From NCBI GenBank assembly GCA_016794625.1, contig JAEUGY010000032.1:23259-87258 (forward strand): DNA of 64,000 nucleotides, in the 5' to 3' direction. Positions 39,211 to 47,629 of the stretch are shown here, piece by piece (positions within the stretch are counted from its first letter, which is position 1; every line of letters begins with the position of its first letter). The position numbers and the translations under genes are program-made. This stretch comes from Opitutaceae bacterium. Its GTDB lineage: Bacteria > Verrucomicrobiota > Verrucomicrobiia > Opitutales > Opitutaceae. The notes beneath the pieces were generated by a model. That model did no database searches. It had not been told where the DNA came from and saw only the letters and a program-made list of their open reading frames with translations.

Positions 39211-39831
39211 TCATGGGTGCACACGCCGGAGCAATCCAATCATCACGCCTTGGATGACGAGTTCCTGGGCGGGCAAAAGATCGGGGTAGCGTGGATTCTC
39301 CGCCCCGAGGTAGGGTTGCCCGTTCCGAAGGAGAAACCGTTTCAAGGTGGATTCTCCGTCAATCAGGGCGGCGACAATATCGCGCGGGCGGGGGGCACGG
39401 AGGGTCAGGAAAACCACGTCGCCATCCAGGATGGATGCCCCGGTCATCGAATCGCCCCGAACTTGAAGGGCATAGAGTGAAGCGCCGGGTCGTACGCCCA
39501 GTGAGGTGGTGTCGACCGACACGAAGCGCTCCGGTTCCTGGTCCTTCGCGGTCGGGAGACCGGCGGGTATGGTGCCGAAAAGCGGGACATCCGTCAGGGT
39601 TCCACGCCGGGCCGGGGGGAGCGGTGGCAACAAGGCACGTGCCTTCCCCTCCAGCCGCCGCAGCGCGCCCTTGGCGGTGAGCGCATCCACATGACGTTTT
39701 ACCCCAAAGGGACTGGCCAGTTTGAAATGTGCCTGGATCTCACGCAGCGAGGGGGCCACGCCCTGTTTCTCCAGAGTGGCGTAGATAAAATCGAGGATCT
39801 GTTGCTGGCGATCCGTGAGCGTCGACGACAT
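39211..39831 (-). CDS. lexA: SOS repressor LexA
   Basis: Represses SOS genes and self-cleaves when stimulated by RecA filaments. Winged helix N-terminal domain (LTDRQQQILDFIYATLEKQGVAPSLREIQAHFKLASPFGVKRHVDALTAKGAL); cleavage site Ala-Gly in FGTIPAGLPTA; catalytic Ser in VRGDSMTGASILDGD and Lys in IDGESTLKRFL. 206 residues. The recognition helix (SLREIQAHFKLASPFGVKRHV) differs from the E. coli/B. subtilis ones, consistent with its non-canonical operator. First gene of the operon lexA-imuA-imuB-dnaE2. Confidence 0.96.
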   Translation of the reverse strand: MSSTLTDRQQQILDFIYATLEKQGVAPSLREIQAHFKLASPFGVKRHVDALTAKGALRRLEGKARALLPPLPPARRGTLTDVPLFGTIPAGLPTAKDQEPERFVSVDTTSLGVRPGASLYALQVRGDSMTGASILDGDVVFLTLRAPRPRDIVAALIDGESTLKRFLLRNGQPYLGAENPRYPDLLPAQELVIQGVMIGLLRRVHP

Positions 39832-39835
39832 GACG

Positions 39836-39849
39836 TGTACAAATGAACA
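39836..39849. promoter_or_regulatory. LexA box of the lexA-imuA-imuB-dnaE2 operon
   Basis: TGTAC-AAAT-GAACA is a 5-4-5 dyad of the form TGTnC-N4-GnACA. I recall TGTTC-N4-GAACA as the LexA motif reported for Verrucomicrobia; this site differs at one base. It ends four bases upstream of the lexA start codon on the minus strand, so a bound repressor would cover the ribosome-binding/transcription-start region. Confidence 0.75.
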
Positions 39850-40140
39850 CTAAAAACGCTTTGGCAAACTTCCCGTCATCCCACGGTGGCCATCCATTGG
39901 AACTCCGCTCAGGAACGCGGTTTGGCCGACGAAAAATTTTGCGCTTGGTTTCTGTGGGTGAAAAGTCCGGACCCACTTGAGTGCGGAGCGGCTTTCGAGG
40001 GTAAAACCAGCCTGATTCGACGCTTAAGTCGCTCGGAACCGACGATCGCTCCGCAAAAGCGCTTGCCACTCCAGAGGGGGCGTGGAGACTGGCCGCTCTA
40101 CCTAGCAACCTCGCGGGCTTATGCCCGACTGCTCGCCGTC
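39850..40140. other. Intergenic region lexA / Gly-Arg-rich protein
   Basis: About 290 bases between divergent genes, containing both promoters. An open frame continues upstream of the Gly-Arg-rich protein start through this region, but its sequence has no coding character. No other operator or hairpin was recognised. Confidence 0.4.
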
Positions 40141-42027
40141 ATGGACGAAACGCCCACACCCGAAAATCCTGTCAAAAAGGATTTCAACAAACTCGATCTG
40201 AGCCAGTTACAAGGTTTCAGCTTCGGTACACAATGGTCTCAGGAAAAAGCTGATCCGAAAGGACGGTCTGGGGGGCGTGATGACGCGGCCCGGCGCGAAG
40301 GAGACAGGCGCGACGGCGGATTTGGACCGGGTGGTGGTGGAAGTCGTGATCGTCGTGGGTTTCGGCGTCCCTTGGGCAGCCCGGGTGAGTCTGCACCGTC
40401 CGAAGGCGGTGGCGGTGCGGGAGCGGGCGGTGATGCGCGTCCCCCGCGTGAGAATCGTCCGGCAGGTCCAGGTGACTTCCGCGGTGGGCCGCGTCGAGAG
40501 GGTCCTGCGGGACCGCAGGGCGCCGGCCGCGGTGAGTATCGTGGCGGAGGTCAGGGTGGTGGGGAGCGGGGCGACTATCGTGGCGGTCCGCGTTTTGGTG
40601 GTCAAAGAGACGCGGGGGGCAGGCCGGAGGACCGCGGTCCCTATATCAGCCCGCACTTCAATGTTACGTTCTACCCCGAGGATGCGAGTTTCACTGCGCT
40701 GGCGAAGACCATCCGAAGCTCATGCCGGACGTTCGAGTTGTTCGACATTGCCAAGACGGTGATCGGCAAGCCGGAGCGTTTCGTCGTGGTGCTGGCGCGC
40801 AAGACGCCGGAGGGCGAGGCTGCCTCTGCGGCACCCGCTTCCAAACCCGCTCCGCTGTCGCTTTCGGTGCCCGATGGGCTGCCTTTTGAGAACGACGACG
40901 CCGTCATTGCCCATGTGCTCGAAAAGCACCTCGGTCTTTTCTTTGACGTGGCGGAGGTCGAGGTTGAGCCACCCAAAGGTAATTTTCAGGTCATCAACAA
41001 GTGTGGCATCACCGGTGAGCTGCTCGGCCCGCCGAATTACCACCGCTACAATCAGATCCTCCAGCAGCATCACGCCGCCCGGATCAAGGGACTTTCGTTT
41101 GAAGCGTTCCGCTCCCGTGTGGAATCAGTTCGCGAGCCGGAGGCGGTGGTTCAGTGGCAGGAGAAGATGAAGAAGGCGACGCGTTACACCTGGAAACTGG
41201 GCAATGCCCCGGCGGGTGAGGGAGAGACGCCGGCGCCGATCCTGTTCGATAGTTTTGACGAGGCGCGCATGCACCTCCTGATGAATGCCCGCGACAAGGT
41301 GGTGCGCTCGGTCGACGGTGCGCGTTTCCATGGCATGGTCATTGCAAACCTCCCGCCGGGGGAGATCCGCCGCGCGATCGAGGGTGCGTTGGAGCGTCAG
41401 CGTCGTTTCCCTCTGGATACGGCGAACGCCCTGCGCGGACGCCTGCGCCGCGAGAGCTTTACGATCTTCAAGAAGGGGTCGAAGGGCATCAGTTATGTTT
41501 GCGCCGTGAAGCGCAAGTTCCGGGTCCCCGGGCAGACCTTCGCCGAGACCATCGGCAATCTGATCGCCTTCATCGAGGCCAACCCGATGGTCCGGGCGGC
41601 TGATCTGCCGTCGAAACTGCTCGGCATTTCGGTGCCGCCGCCTCCGGCGACTCCTCCGGTCGAGGGTGCTTCGCCCGCTCCGACCCTCACCCTCGAAGAA
41701 CAGTCCAGGCTCAGCCGCATGCAGGGTGACCTGCGCTGGCTGGTCACTGAAGGCTATGTGACGGAGTTCATCGACGGACGCTTGTTTGCTCCGCCGGCGA
41801 TGGTGGAGGCGCGGAAAAAGGAGATTGAGAACGCGGAGCACGATCCGGAGAATTTTCCTGATTCCCCGGCGCCCGAGCCGGTCAAGCCGAGTCCGGCTCC
41901 GGCGGCGGTCGCTCCGGTGGAGGAATCTGCGCCGGTTGAGTCTGCTCCGGCGGTCGAATCCGGTCCGAGCAACGAAGCGGGTACCGCCGCCGCGACCGAA
42001 GAAGCGCCAAAGAGCGAAGGAGCTTGA
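40141..42027 (+). CDS. Gly/Arg-rich protein, possible RNA-binding (unknown family)
   Basis: 628 residues from the ATG at 40141. Four parts: a short N-terminal motif (VKKDFNKLDLSQLQGFSFGTQW), a disordered Gly/Arg/Pro/Asp tract at about 35-160 with many RGG/RGD repeats, a globular middle at about 165-560 (FNVTFYPEDASFTALAKTIRSSCRTFELFDIAKTVI and a later winged-helix-like stretch, SRLSRMQGDLRWLVTEGYVTEFIDGRLFAPP), and a Pro/Ala/Glu-rich acidic tail. RGG tracts are typical of RNA-binding or condensate-forming proteins, which is the only basis for the suggestion. I do not recognise the globular domain. Confidence 0.8.
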   Translation: MDETPTPENPVKKDFNKLDLSQLQGFSFGTQWSQEKADPKGRSGGRDDAARREGDRRDGGFGPGGGGSRDRRGFRRPLGSPGESAPSEGGGGAGAGGDARPPRENRPAGPGDFRGGPRREGPAGPQGAGRGEYRGGGQGGGERGDYRGGPRFGGQRDAGGRPEDRGPYISPHFNVTFYPEDASFTALAKTIRSSCRTFELFDIAKTVIGKPERFVVVLARKTPEGEAASAAPASKPAPLSLSVPDGLPFENDDAVIAHVLEKHLGLFFDVAEVEVEPPKGNFQVINKCGITGELLGPPNYHRYNQILQQHHAARIKGLSFEAFRSRVESVREPEAVVQWQEKMKKATRYTWKLGNAPAGEGETPAPILFDSFDEARMHLLMNARDKVVRSVDGARFHGMVIANLPPGEIRRAIEGALERQRRFPLDTANALRGRLRRESFTIFKKGSKGISYVCAVKRKFRVPGQTFAETIGNLIAFIEANPMVRAADLPSKLLGISVPPPPATPPVEGASPAPTLTLEEQSRLSRMQGDLRWLVTEGYVTEFIDGRLFAPPAMVEARKKEIENAEHDPENFPDSPAPEPVKPSPAPAAVAPVEESAPVESAPAVESGPSNEAGTAAATEEAPKSEGA

Positions 42028-42145
42028 GCGTGGTTTTTTCCGCCTTCGCCGCAGGCGGAAAGAATCAGGTCTTTTCTGGCGATGCGGCGGAGGGGCGCGA
42101 TTTTGTTCGTGCCCGTCCATGCGTCTCCGTGTACGTCTGCGCGGT

Positions 42146-42598
42146 ATGATCATCGCAGATATCGCCAAGATTGCAGGCAGGACATTTCCGGCGCGTCGCT
42201 GGACACGAGGCATGGTCGGCCAGGCTGGCCAGGCCATCCCGGCCAAGGGGTTCGCCATGGGGTACGTGGTACTCGAGCCCAAAGGGGGCCAGGTGCCGTG
42301 GCACAATCAGGAACAGGAAGAAGTTTACATGGTGCTGGAAGGCCGCGGAGAAATTTGTGTGGGAGCGGAGCGACAGGAAATCTCCGCCGGTCAGGCGGTC
42401 TTTCTGCCGCCGACGGTCTTTCATCAGTTGACCAATACCGGAGATGAACCGCTCCACATGATGTACATCTATTGCCCGGGAGGGGATGTGGCGCATTGGA
42501 GGCAGGAGTTGGATGGCACGCTTCCTCCGGCCGGTGTGGGGCCGACCCCGCCTTTGCCGGCGGGAGCTGCGCCGCAGTGCACCAAGAAACCGGACTAA
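42146..42598 (+). CDS. Cupin-domain protein
   Basis: 150 residues, small single-domain cupin. Metal-binding motifs are visible: VPWHNQEQEEVYMVLEGRGEICVG (motif 1: G(X)5HXH(X)3,4E(X)6G, here WHN...EEVYMVLEG, so the second His is replaced by Asn) and VFLPPTVFHQLTNTG (motif 2 with PxxxxHxxxN). The function cannot be set; such proteins include sugar epimerase-like and dioxygenase-like members. An in-frame ATG at 42119 is an alternative start. It ends 19 bases before the convergent AraC regulator. Confidence 0.8.
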   Translation: MIIADIAKIAGRTFPARRWTRGMVGQAGQAIPAKGFAMGYVVLEPKGGQVPWHNQEQEEVYMVLEGRGEICVGAERQEISAGQAVFLPPTVFHQLTNTGDEPLHMMYIYCPGGDVAHWRQELDGTLPPAGVGPTPPLPAGAAPQCTKKPD

Positions 42599-42617
42599 GT
42601 GGGCCGGGGTGGCCCGG

Positions 42618-43394
42618 TCAACGTTGCTGGCGCCGCCAGGCGCTGGGCGTGAAGCCGGTTTTTCGCCGGAACCAACGGGTGAAATAGTTGGCGTCGTCGA
42701 ATCCGGCCTGCACGGCGGCTTCGCCGACGGAGTGCTGGTCGCGCAGCGCGCGTTGTGCGTTCTCGAGACGGAGCTGATCCCGCATTCCTCTCAGGCCAAG
42801 GCCGTGGTCGCGTTTCAAACGTCGGGAAAGGGCATCGCGAGCATATCCGGACTCCCGGGCAACCGTCTCAAGCGAAGCCGATTCTCGCAGGCGGCTGCGC
42901 ACGCGCTCAAACAGGGGAGGGGTTTGCGGCGGTGCCGGGGCCGGCGTTCGATGCGGTTCGAGCAACCGGGCGACGACGGCGATGATGGCCGGGTAGTCCG
43001 AGAGGGTGGGCCTGCCCTTGGTCGGCACGCGCGCCAGCAAGGTGTGGAGTTCATTCAAGGCATGCTGAGGCAGGCGGCGGTGGCTGGCCCGTCGTGCCTT
43101 GCGGGCCGTGTCATAGTCAAGCACGAGGCAAAGCGGGCGGCTGTGTCCATCGACCGAAAAGCCGTGTGGGACGCGGGGAGGTATGATGAATAAATCGCCG
43201 CCTCGCGCATCGACCTTTTCCGACCGGATCCGCTGAATCCCTTCGCCGGCAAGGTAGAGAATGAGCTGGGTGTAGGGATGACGGTGTGCCGCTACCTCGG
43301 CCTCACGGTGCCGGTTGAGCTGCAATTTGCGCAAGACGAAGCCGAGCGCGTGGATTTCGATTTGCTGGATGAGAATGGGGCTCCAGGCGAGCAT
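42618..43394 (-). CDS. AraC-family transcriptional regulator
   Basis: 258 residues. N-terminal cupin-type ligand-binding domain (EVAAHRHPYTQLILYLAGEGIQRIRSEKVDARGGDLFIIPPRVPHGF) and a C-terminal pair of helix-turn-helices (SLETVARESGYARDALSRRLKRDHGLGL and SVGEAAVQAGFDDANYFTRWFRRKTGFTPSAWRR). It is transcribed divergently from the oxidoreductase gene 112 bases away and probably controls it, sensing a sugar or sugar acid. Confidence 0.9.
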   Translation of the reverse strand: MLAWSPILIQQIEIHALGFVLRKLQLNRHREAEVAAHRHPYTQLILYLAGEGIQRIRSEKVDARGGDLFIIPPRVPHGFSVDGHSRPLCLVLDYDTARKARRASHRRLPQHALNELHTLLARVPTKGRPTLSDYPAIIAVVARLLEPHRTPAPAPPQTPPLFERVRSRLRESASLETVARESGYARDALSRRLKRDHGLGLRGMRDQLRLENAQRALRDQHSVGEAAVQAGFDDANYFTRWFRRKTGFTPSAWRRQQR

Positions 43395-43506
43395 GGCGGT
43401 TGTGTGCTAAAATCGGCCGGATTTGTTCTAACGGCAAGGGAAGCTTTCGCCTATGATGGCGACCGCTCTCTTTTTTCCACCACCCCTGACCCAGCAATTG
43501 ACTCTT

Positions 43507-44655
43507 ATGACCACGCACAAAGTCGGCATCATTATGAACGGCGTCACCGGACGCATGGGCACGAATCAGCACCTGCTGCGTTCGATCAAGGCCATTATCG
43601 ATCAAGGCGGTATCAAGCTATCCGATGGCGAGGTCATCATGCCCGATCCGATCCTGATTGGGCGGAGTGAATCCAAGCTGGCTGCGCTCGCCGTCCGCGC
43701 GGGGGTGAACCGGTACTCGACCAATCTCGATGCGGCGTTGGCCGATCCGGCAAACCAGGTTTATTTCGACGCGACGTTGACGGGCCAAAGGCCGGTCGGG
43801 GTGCGCAAGGCGATCGCAGCAAAAAAGCATATTTACTGCGAAAAACCGACGGCCACCTCTTCCGCAGAAGCGATGGCGCTTTACCGCGAGGTCAGTGCTG
43901 CCGGGCTCAAAAACGGCGTGGTGCAGGACAAACTCTGGCTGCCTGGCCTGTTGAAGTTGAAGTACCTGATCGATACCGGATTTTTCGGCCGCATTTTGTC
44001 GGTCCGCGGTGAATTCGGTTACTGGGTCTTTACCGGCGAGCATGAGAAACTTCAGCGCCCGTCGTGGAACTATCGGAAGGAGGATGACGGCGGCATCATC
44101 GTCGATATGCTCTGTCACTGGCAGTACGTCATCCAGAACCTCTTCGGCGAAATCAAGTCGCTCAGTTGTCTCGGAGCCACGCATATCCCGACGCGCTGGG
44201 ATGAGGCGGCCAAGACCTACGCGTGTACGGCTGACGACTCGGCCTACGCGACCTTCGAACTCGTGAACGGGGTGATTTGCCACTTCAATTCCTCTTGGGC
44301 GGTTCGGGTCCGTCGCGACGACTTGTTGACCCTGCAGGTGGACGGCACGCATGGTTCGGCGGTTGCAGGCTTGAGGGATTGCACCGCCCAGCACTTGTCG
44401 GCCACGCCTCGTTGTGTTTGGAATCCCGACATCGACAGCCCAATCAAGTTCTTCGATGGATGGACCCGCGTGCCGTCAAACGACACGTACGACAATGCCT
44501 TCAAGGTGCAGTGGGAGTTGTTCCTCCGTCACGTCGTGAAGGACACACCCTTCCCCTGGAATTTGCTGCAGGGGGCGAAGGGGGTTCAACTGGCGGAACT
44601 CGGTCTGAAGTCCTGGGCCGAGCGGCGGTGGGTGGATGTTCCTTCAATCACCTGA
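43507..44655 (+). CDS. Gfo/Idh/MocA-family oxidoreductase
   Basis: NAD(P)-dependent sugar or polyol dehydrogenase-like enzyme, 382 residues. N-terminal Rossmann start KVGIIMNGVTGRMGTNQHL; the conserved dehydrogenase motif AAKKHIYCEKPTATS with the catalytic EKP Lys; GGIIVDMLCHWQYVIQNLFGEIKSL corresponds to the GG..xDxxxH substrate-site motif (D-M-L-C-H). The ATG at 43507 is chosen because the Rossmann strand begins four residues later. The divergent AraC regulator suggests sugar-inducible expression. Substrate unknown. Confidence 0.9.
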   Translation: MTTHKVGIIMNGVTGRMGTNQHLLRSIKAIIDQGGIKLSDGEVIMPDPILIGRSESKLAALAVRAGVNRYSTNLDAALADPANQVYFDATLTGQRPVGVRKAIAAKKHIYCEKPTATSSAEAMALYREVSAAGLKNGVVQDKLWLPGLLKLKYLIDTGFFGRILSVRGEFGYWVFTGEHEKLQRPSWNYRKEDDGGIIVDMLCHWQYVIQNLFGEIKSLSCLGATHIPTRWDEAAKTYACTADDSAYATFELVNGVICHFNSSWAVRVRRDDLLTLQVDGTHGSAVAGLRDCTAQHLSATPRCVWNPDIDSPIKFFDGWTRVPSNDTYDNAFKVQWELFLRHVVKDTPFPWNLLQGAKGVQLAELGLKSWAERRWVDVPSIT

Positions 44656-44849
44656 GAAAGAGGTAGATAGCTCCCGCGTGGAGTGGACTCTTCGCCGGTC
44701 GGTTTCCAAATCCGCCCGGCGTTTCCATTTTTGGCCCGTTCCACTTGCAATGCCGGTGGGAGTCATAGCCTTGTGGCCTGTCACGGGGCTCACGTCAGAC
44801 CACTGGCGGAGCCCAGTGAGACTCAACCATCAACCAACTTCATATCACC

Positions 44850-45539
44850 ATGCTCATCTGGATTGTCCTCATTATTATTCCGATGCTGTTCGGTTTGTAC
44901 GCGCAGATGCGGGTTTCCAGTGCGTATAACAAGAACGTTCAGATTCCTTCACGGGGTCGGATCACAGGCGCAGAGGCGGCCGAGGCGGTCATGCGTGCGG
45001 CCGGCGTCACCGGAGTGGAAATCGTGCGCGTACCTGGGCAGCTGACGGACCACTACGATCCCATCAATCGCCGTCTTGCGCTGTCGGAGCTTAACTTCGA
45101 CGGCACCAGCCTCGCCGCTCTGGGAGTTGCGGCGCACGAAGCCGGACATGCCATTCAGCACAAGGTAGGTTACTCGATGATGACGATTCGACAGACCTTG
45201 GCGCCCGCCACCCAGATTGCGGCAGGAGTCGCCAATTTCGTCATGATCGCAGGTATCTTCCTCATCAGTAGCGCGATCGGCGGAAAACTCCTCATGTTAG
45301 GCGCCGTGGCCCTCGGTCTCATCTGTTTGTTCCAGCTCATCACGTTGCCCGTGGAGTTCGACGCCAGCCGTCGGGCCAAGCAGCAGCTGGTGACCTTGGG
45401 AGTCTTGGGACGTGATGAAATGCCAGGGGTGAACGAGACACTCAATGCGGCGGCTTTGACCTATGTGGCCGCGTTTGTCGCGTCGCTCGGTTCCTTGCTG
45501 CACATCCTCATGTTGCTCTCCGGTCGCCGGGAGGAGTGA
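44850..45539 (+). CDS. YugP-like zinc metallopeptidase (membrane)
   Basis: 229 residues, membrane protein of the neutral zinc metallopeptidase family (PF04298-like). N-terminal helix MLIWIVLIIIPMLFGLYAQMRV, zinc motif HEAGH in LGVAAHEAGHAIQHKVGYSMMTIR with the downstream Glu in LPVEFDASRRAK, and two further hydrophobic stretches. Function in the family is largely uncharacterised. It has its own terminator; the 194-base gap upstream holds no recognisable gene. Confidence 0.9.
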   Translation: MLIWIVLIIIPMLFGLYAQMRVSSAYNKNVQIPSRGRITGAEAAEAVMRAAGVTGVEIVRVPGQLTDHYDPINRRLALSELNFDGTSLAALGVAAHEAGHAIQHKVGYSMMTIRQTLAPATQIAAGVANFVMIAGIFLISSAIGGKLLMLGAVALGLICLFQLITLPVEFDASRRAKQQLVTLGVLGRDEMPGVNETLNAAALTYVAAFVASLGSLLHILMLLSGRREE

Positions 45540-45570
45540 TCTCACTCCCGAGAGCTGGGCCGCCCTTGCA

Positions 45571-45595
45571 AGCCGCGCGCAAGCGCGGCTTTTTT
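45571..45595 (+). terminator. Rho-independent terminator after YugP-like gene
   Basis: AGCCGCGC pairs perfectly with GCGCGGCT around GCAA and is followed directly by TTTTT. It also lies just beyond the tyrS stop of the convergent gene. Confidence 0.9.
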
Positions 45596-45596
45596 G

Positions 45597-46871
45597 TCAG
45601 GTGATGGTGAGCACCGTGTAGGTACGTTTGCCTTTGCGCAGAAGAATGTAGGCGCCGAAGAGAAGGTCTCCGACACCCAACAGACGCGTCGCCTCTGCCA
45701 CGCGTTTATTGTTCACGTAGATTCCGCCGCCTTCAATATCCTTGCGGGCTTGTCCCTTGGAGGGAGCCAGGCCCGCCAGGACCAAGGCGTCGGCGAGGGC
45801 GACACCCGGCTCCAGGAGCCCGCGCGCGAGAGGCTTGGTCGGAACCTCGCCCACCACATCGCGAAAGAGTTCCTCCGAAATCCCTTCCAAGCCGCCGCCG
45901 AACATCAGTTCACTGGCGCGGATGGCATCTTGGCAGGCAGCATCACCGTGCACGAGGGTCGTAACTTCCCGCGCCAAGGCTTTGTGGGCCTCGCGGGCTC
46001 CAGGATTGGCGAGGTGTCGAGCCTCTAGTTCTTCAATGGCGGCGCGCGAGAGCAGGGTGAACTTTTTCAGGTAACCCACGACCATGCTGTCCTCCGTATT
46101 GACGAAGAACTGGTAGAACCGGTAGGGGCTCGTCTTTTTGGGATCGAGCCAGACGGCGCCGCTCTCGGTTTTGCCGAACTTCGTGCCATCCGACTTGGTG
46201 ATGAGAGGAAACGTCAGGCCCCAAGCCGAAGCCCCTAGTTTTTTGCGGATAAGATCCGTCCCCGCGGTGATATTGCCCCACTGTTCGGTCCCGCCGATTT
46301 GCAGCTCGCAGTTCAGCGTGGATCGAAGGTGGTAAAAATCATTTGCCTGAAGCAGTTGGTAGCTAAACTCAGTGTAACTGATGCCGGATTCGCTTTCCAG
46401 CCGGCTGCGGACGCTGTCTTTGGCGAGCATCGAGCTCAGAGAAAAGTACTTACCAACGTCGCGCAGGAAATCGAGGAAGCTGACTGGAGCGGTCCATGCC
46501 GCGTTGTCCACCAACCGTGCTGGGTTGCCCGGAGCGTGAAAATCGAGCAGACGCTCCAGTTGCAGCTTAATCCGACCTACGTTGTAGTTAAGTTGTTCTC
46601 TTGTAAGGAGATTGCGCTCGGCAGACTTGCCGCCAGGATCTCCGATCATTCCGGTTGCTCCGCCGGCGAGAGACACCGGATGATGACCGGCCATTTGGAA
46701 GCGTCGGAGAAGGAGTTGCGGTACCAGGTGCCCGACGTGCAGGGAGTCTCCGGTGGGATCAAAACCGCAATAAAGGGTGATGGGGCCTTCGTTCAGGCGC
46801 TGCGAAAGCGCAGGGAGATCGGTGCAGTCGGCCACGAGGCCGCGCCATTGGAGGTCTTCAAGGATGCTCAT
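45597..46871 (-). CDS. tyrS: Tyrosyl-tRNA synthetase
   Basis: Charges tRNA(Tyr). 424 residues from the ATG at 46871: ITLYCGFDPTGDSLHVGHLVPQLLLRRFQMAGH with HIGH (HVGH), then second signature KFGKTESGAVWLD at about residue 230 and a C-terminal S4 domain (LVLAGLAPSKGQARKDIEGGGIYVNNKRV). A much longer in-frame extension upstream (to about 47636) overlaps the peroxiredoxin gene and has no homology, so it is not coding. Confidence 0.96.
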   Translation of the reverse strand: MSILEDLQWRGLVADCTDLPALSQRLNEGPITLYCGFDPTGDSLHVGHLVPQLLLRRFQMAGHHPVSLAGGATGMIGDPGGKSAERNLLTREQLNYNVGRIKLQLERLLDFHAPGNPARLVDNAAWTAPVSFLDFLRDVGKYFSLSSMLAKDSVRSRLESESGISYTEFSYQLLQANDFYHLRSTLNCELQIGGTEQWGNITAGTDLIRKKLGASAWGLTFPLITKSDGTKFGKTESGAVWLDPKKTSPYRFYQFFVNTEDSMVVGYLKKFTLLSRAAIEELEARHLANPGAREAHKALAREVTTLVHGDAACQDAIRASELMFGGGLEGISEELFRDVVGEVPTKPLARGLLEPGVALADALVLAGLAPSKGQARKDIEGGGIYVNNKRVAEATRLLGVGDLLFGAYILLRKGKRTYTVLTIT

Positions 46872-47070
46872 GTCGGGAACGGCCGTGGAGTAACGTCGGC
46901 CCCCGGCGGCGCGGCAAGAGCGTTTCTTATTTGTCGGCGACGACAAAAAGAAAGCGGTCTTCTGGTCGGAAATCGTGGTTGCCGCGTGTCGCGGGCACCG
47001 TCTAGTTGTCACCCTTCTTTCGATGCTCTCTTGGCATCGTTCCCGACAAACCTCCAAGCACGAACCACCA

Positions 47071-47543
47071 TGCCTATCGCCGTTGGAACCAAAGCTCCGG
47101 ATTTTACCCTTAAATCGAAGACCTCGGAAGGTCTCAAAGACGTCAAGTTGAGTGATCATTTCGGAAAAAAAGCGACGGTCCTGCTTTTCTTCCCGCTCGC
47201 CTTCACGAGTGTCTGCACGACGGAAATGTGCGATACGACCGCGGGCTTGGGCGAATATGAAGCGCTCGGTGCCTCGGTCATCGGCATTAGCGTGGACAGT
47301 CCGTTCGCGCAGGAAGCCTGGGCGAACATCAACAAGATCAAGCTCACGTTGGTCAGTGATCTGAACAAGGAAACGACCAAGGCCTATGGCGTCCTCTTTC
47401 CCGGTCTTGCAGGCATTGGCGACACGGCGGCCCGGGCAGCGTTCGTCATCGGTGCCGATGGAGTGGTGAAATACGCCGAACAGACGGCCACGCCCAAGGA
47501 TCTGCCCAACTTTGCCGCGATCAAGGCCGCCCTCGCTTCCTGA
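47071..47543 (+). CDS. Peroxiredoxin (AhpC/TSA, AhpE/Prx5-like)
   Basis: 157-residue thiol peroxidase. Thioredoxin fold with [45 protein letters not shown]: the peroxidatic Cys is in [10 protein letters not shown], with a second Cys four residues later that could act as the resolving residue. Arg of the active site is probably in [14 protein letters not shown]. The ATG at 47071 is the first start after the tyrS/prx divergent gap of 199 bases. Confidence 0.93.
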
Positions 47544-47629
47544 GGGCGCTTCCGGGCTTTGTGAGGTTCGCTTCCCCGCTTGTCGGGGAAGGAACCGATG
47601 CGCTTTCCTCGAATCTTCCAACCACGTCG

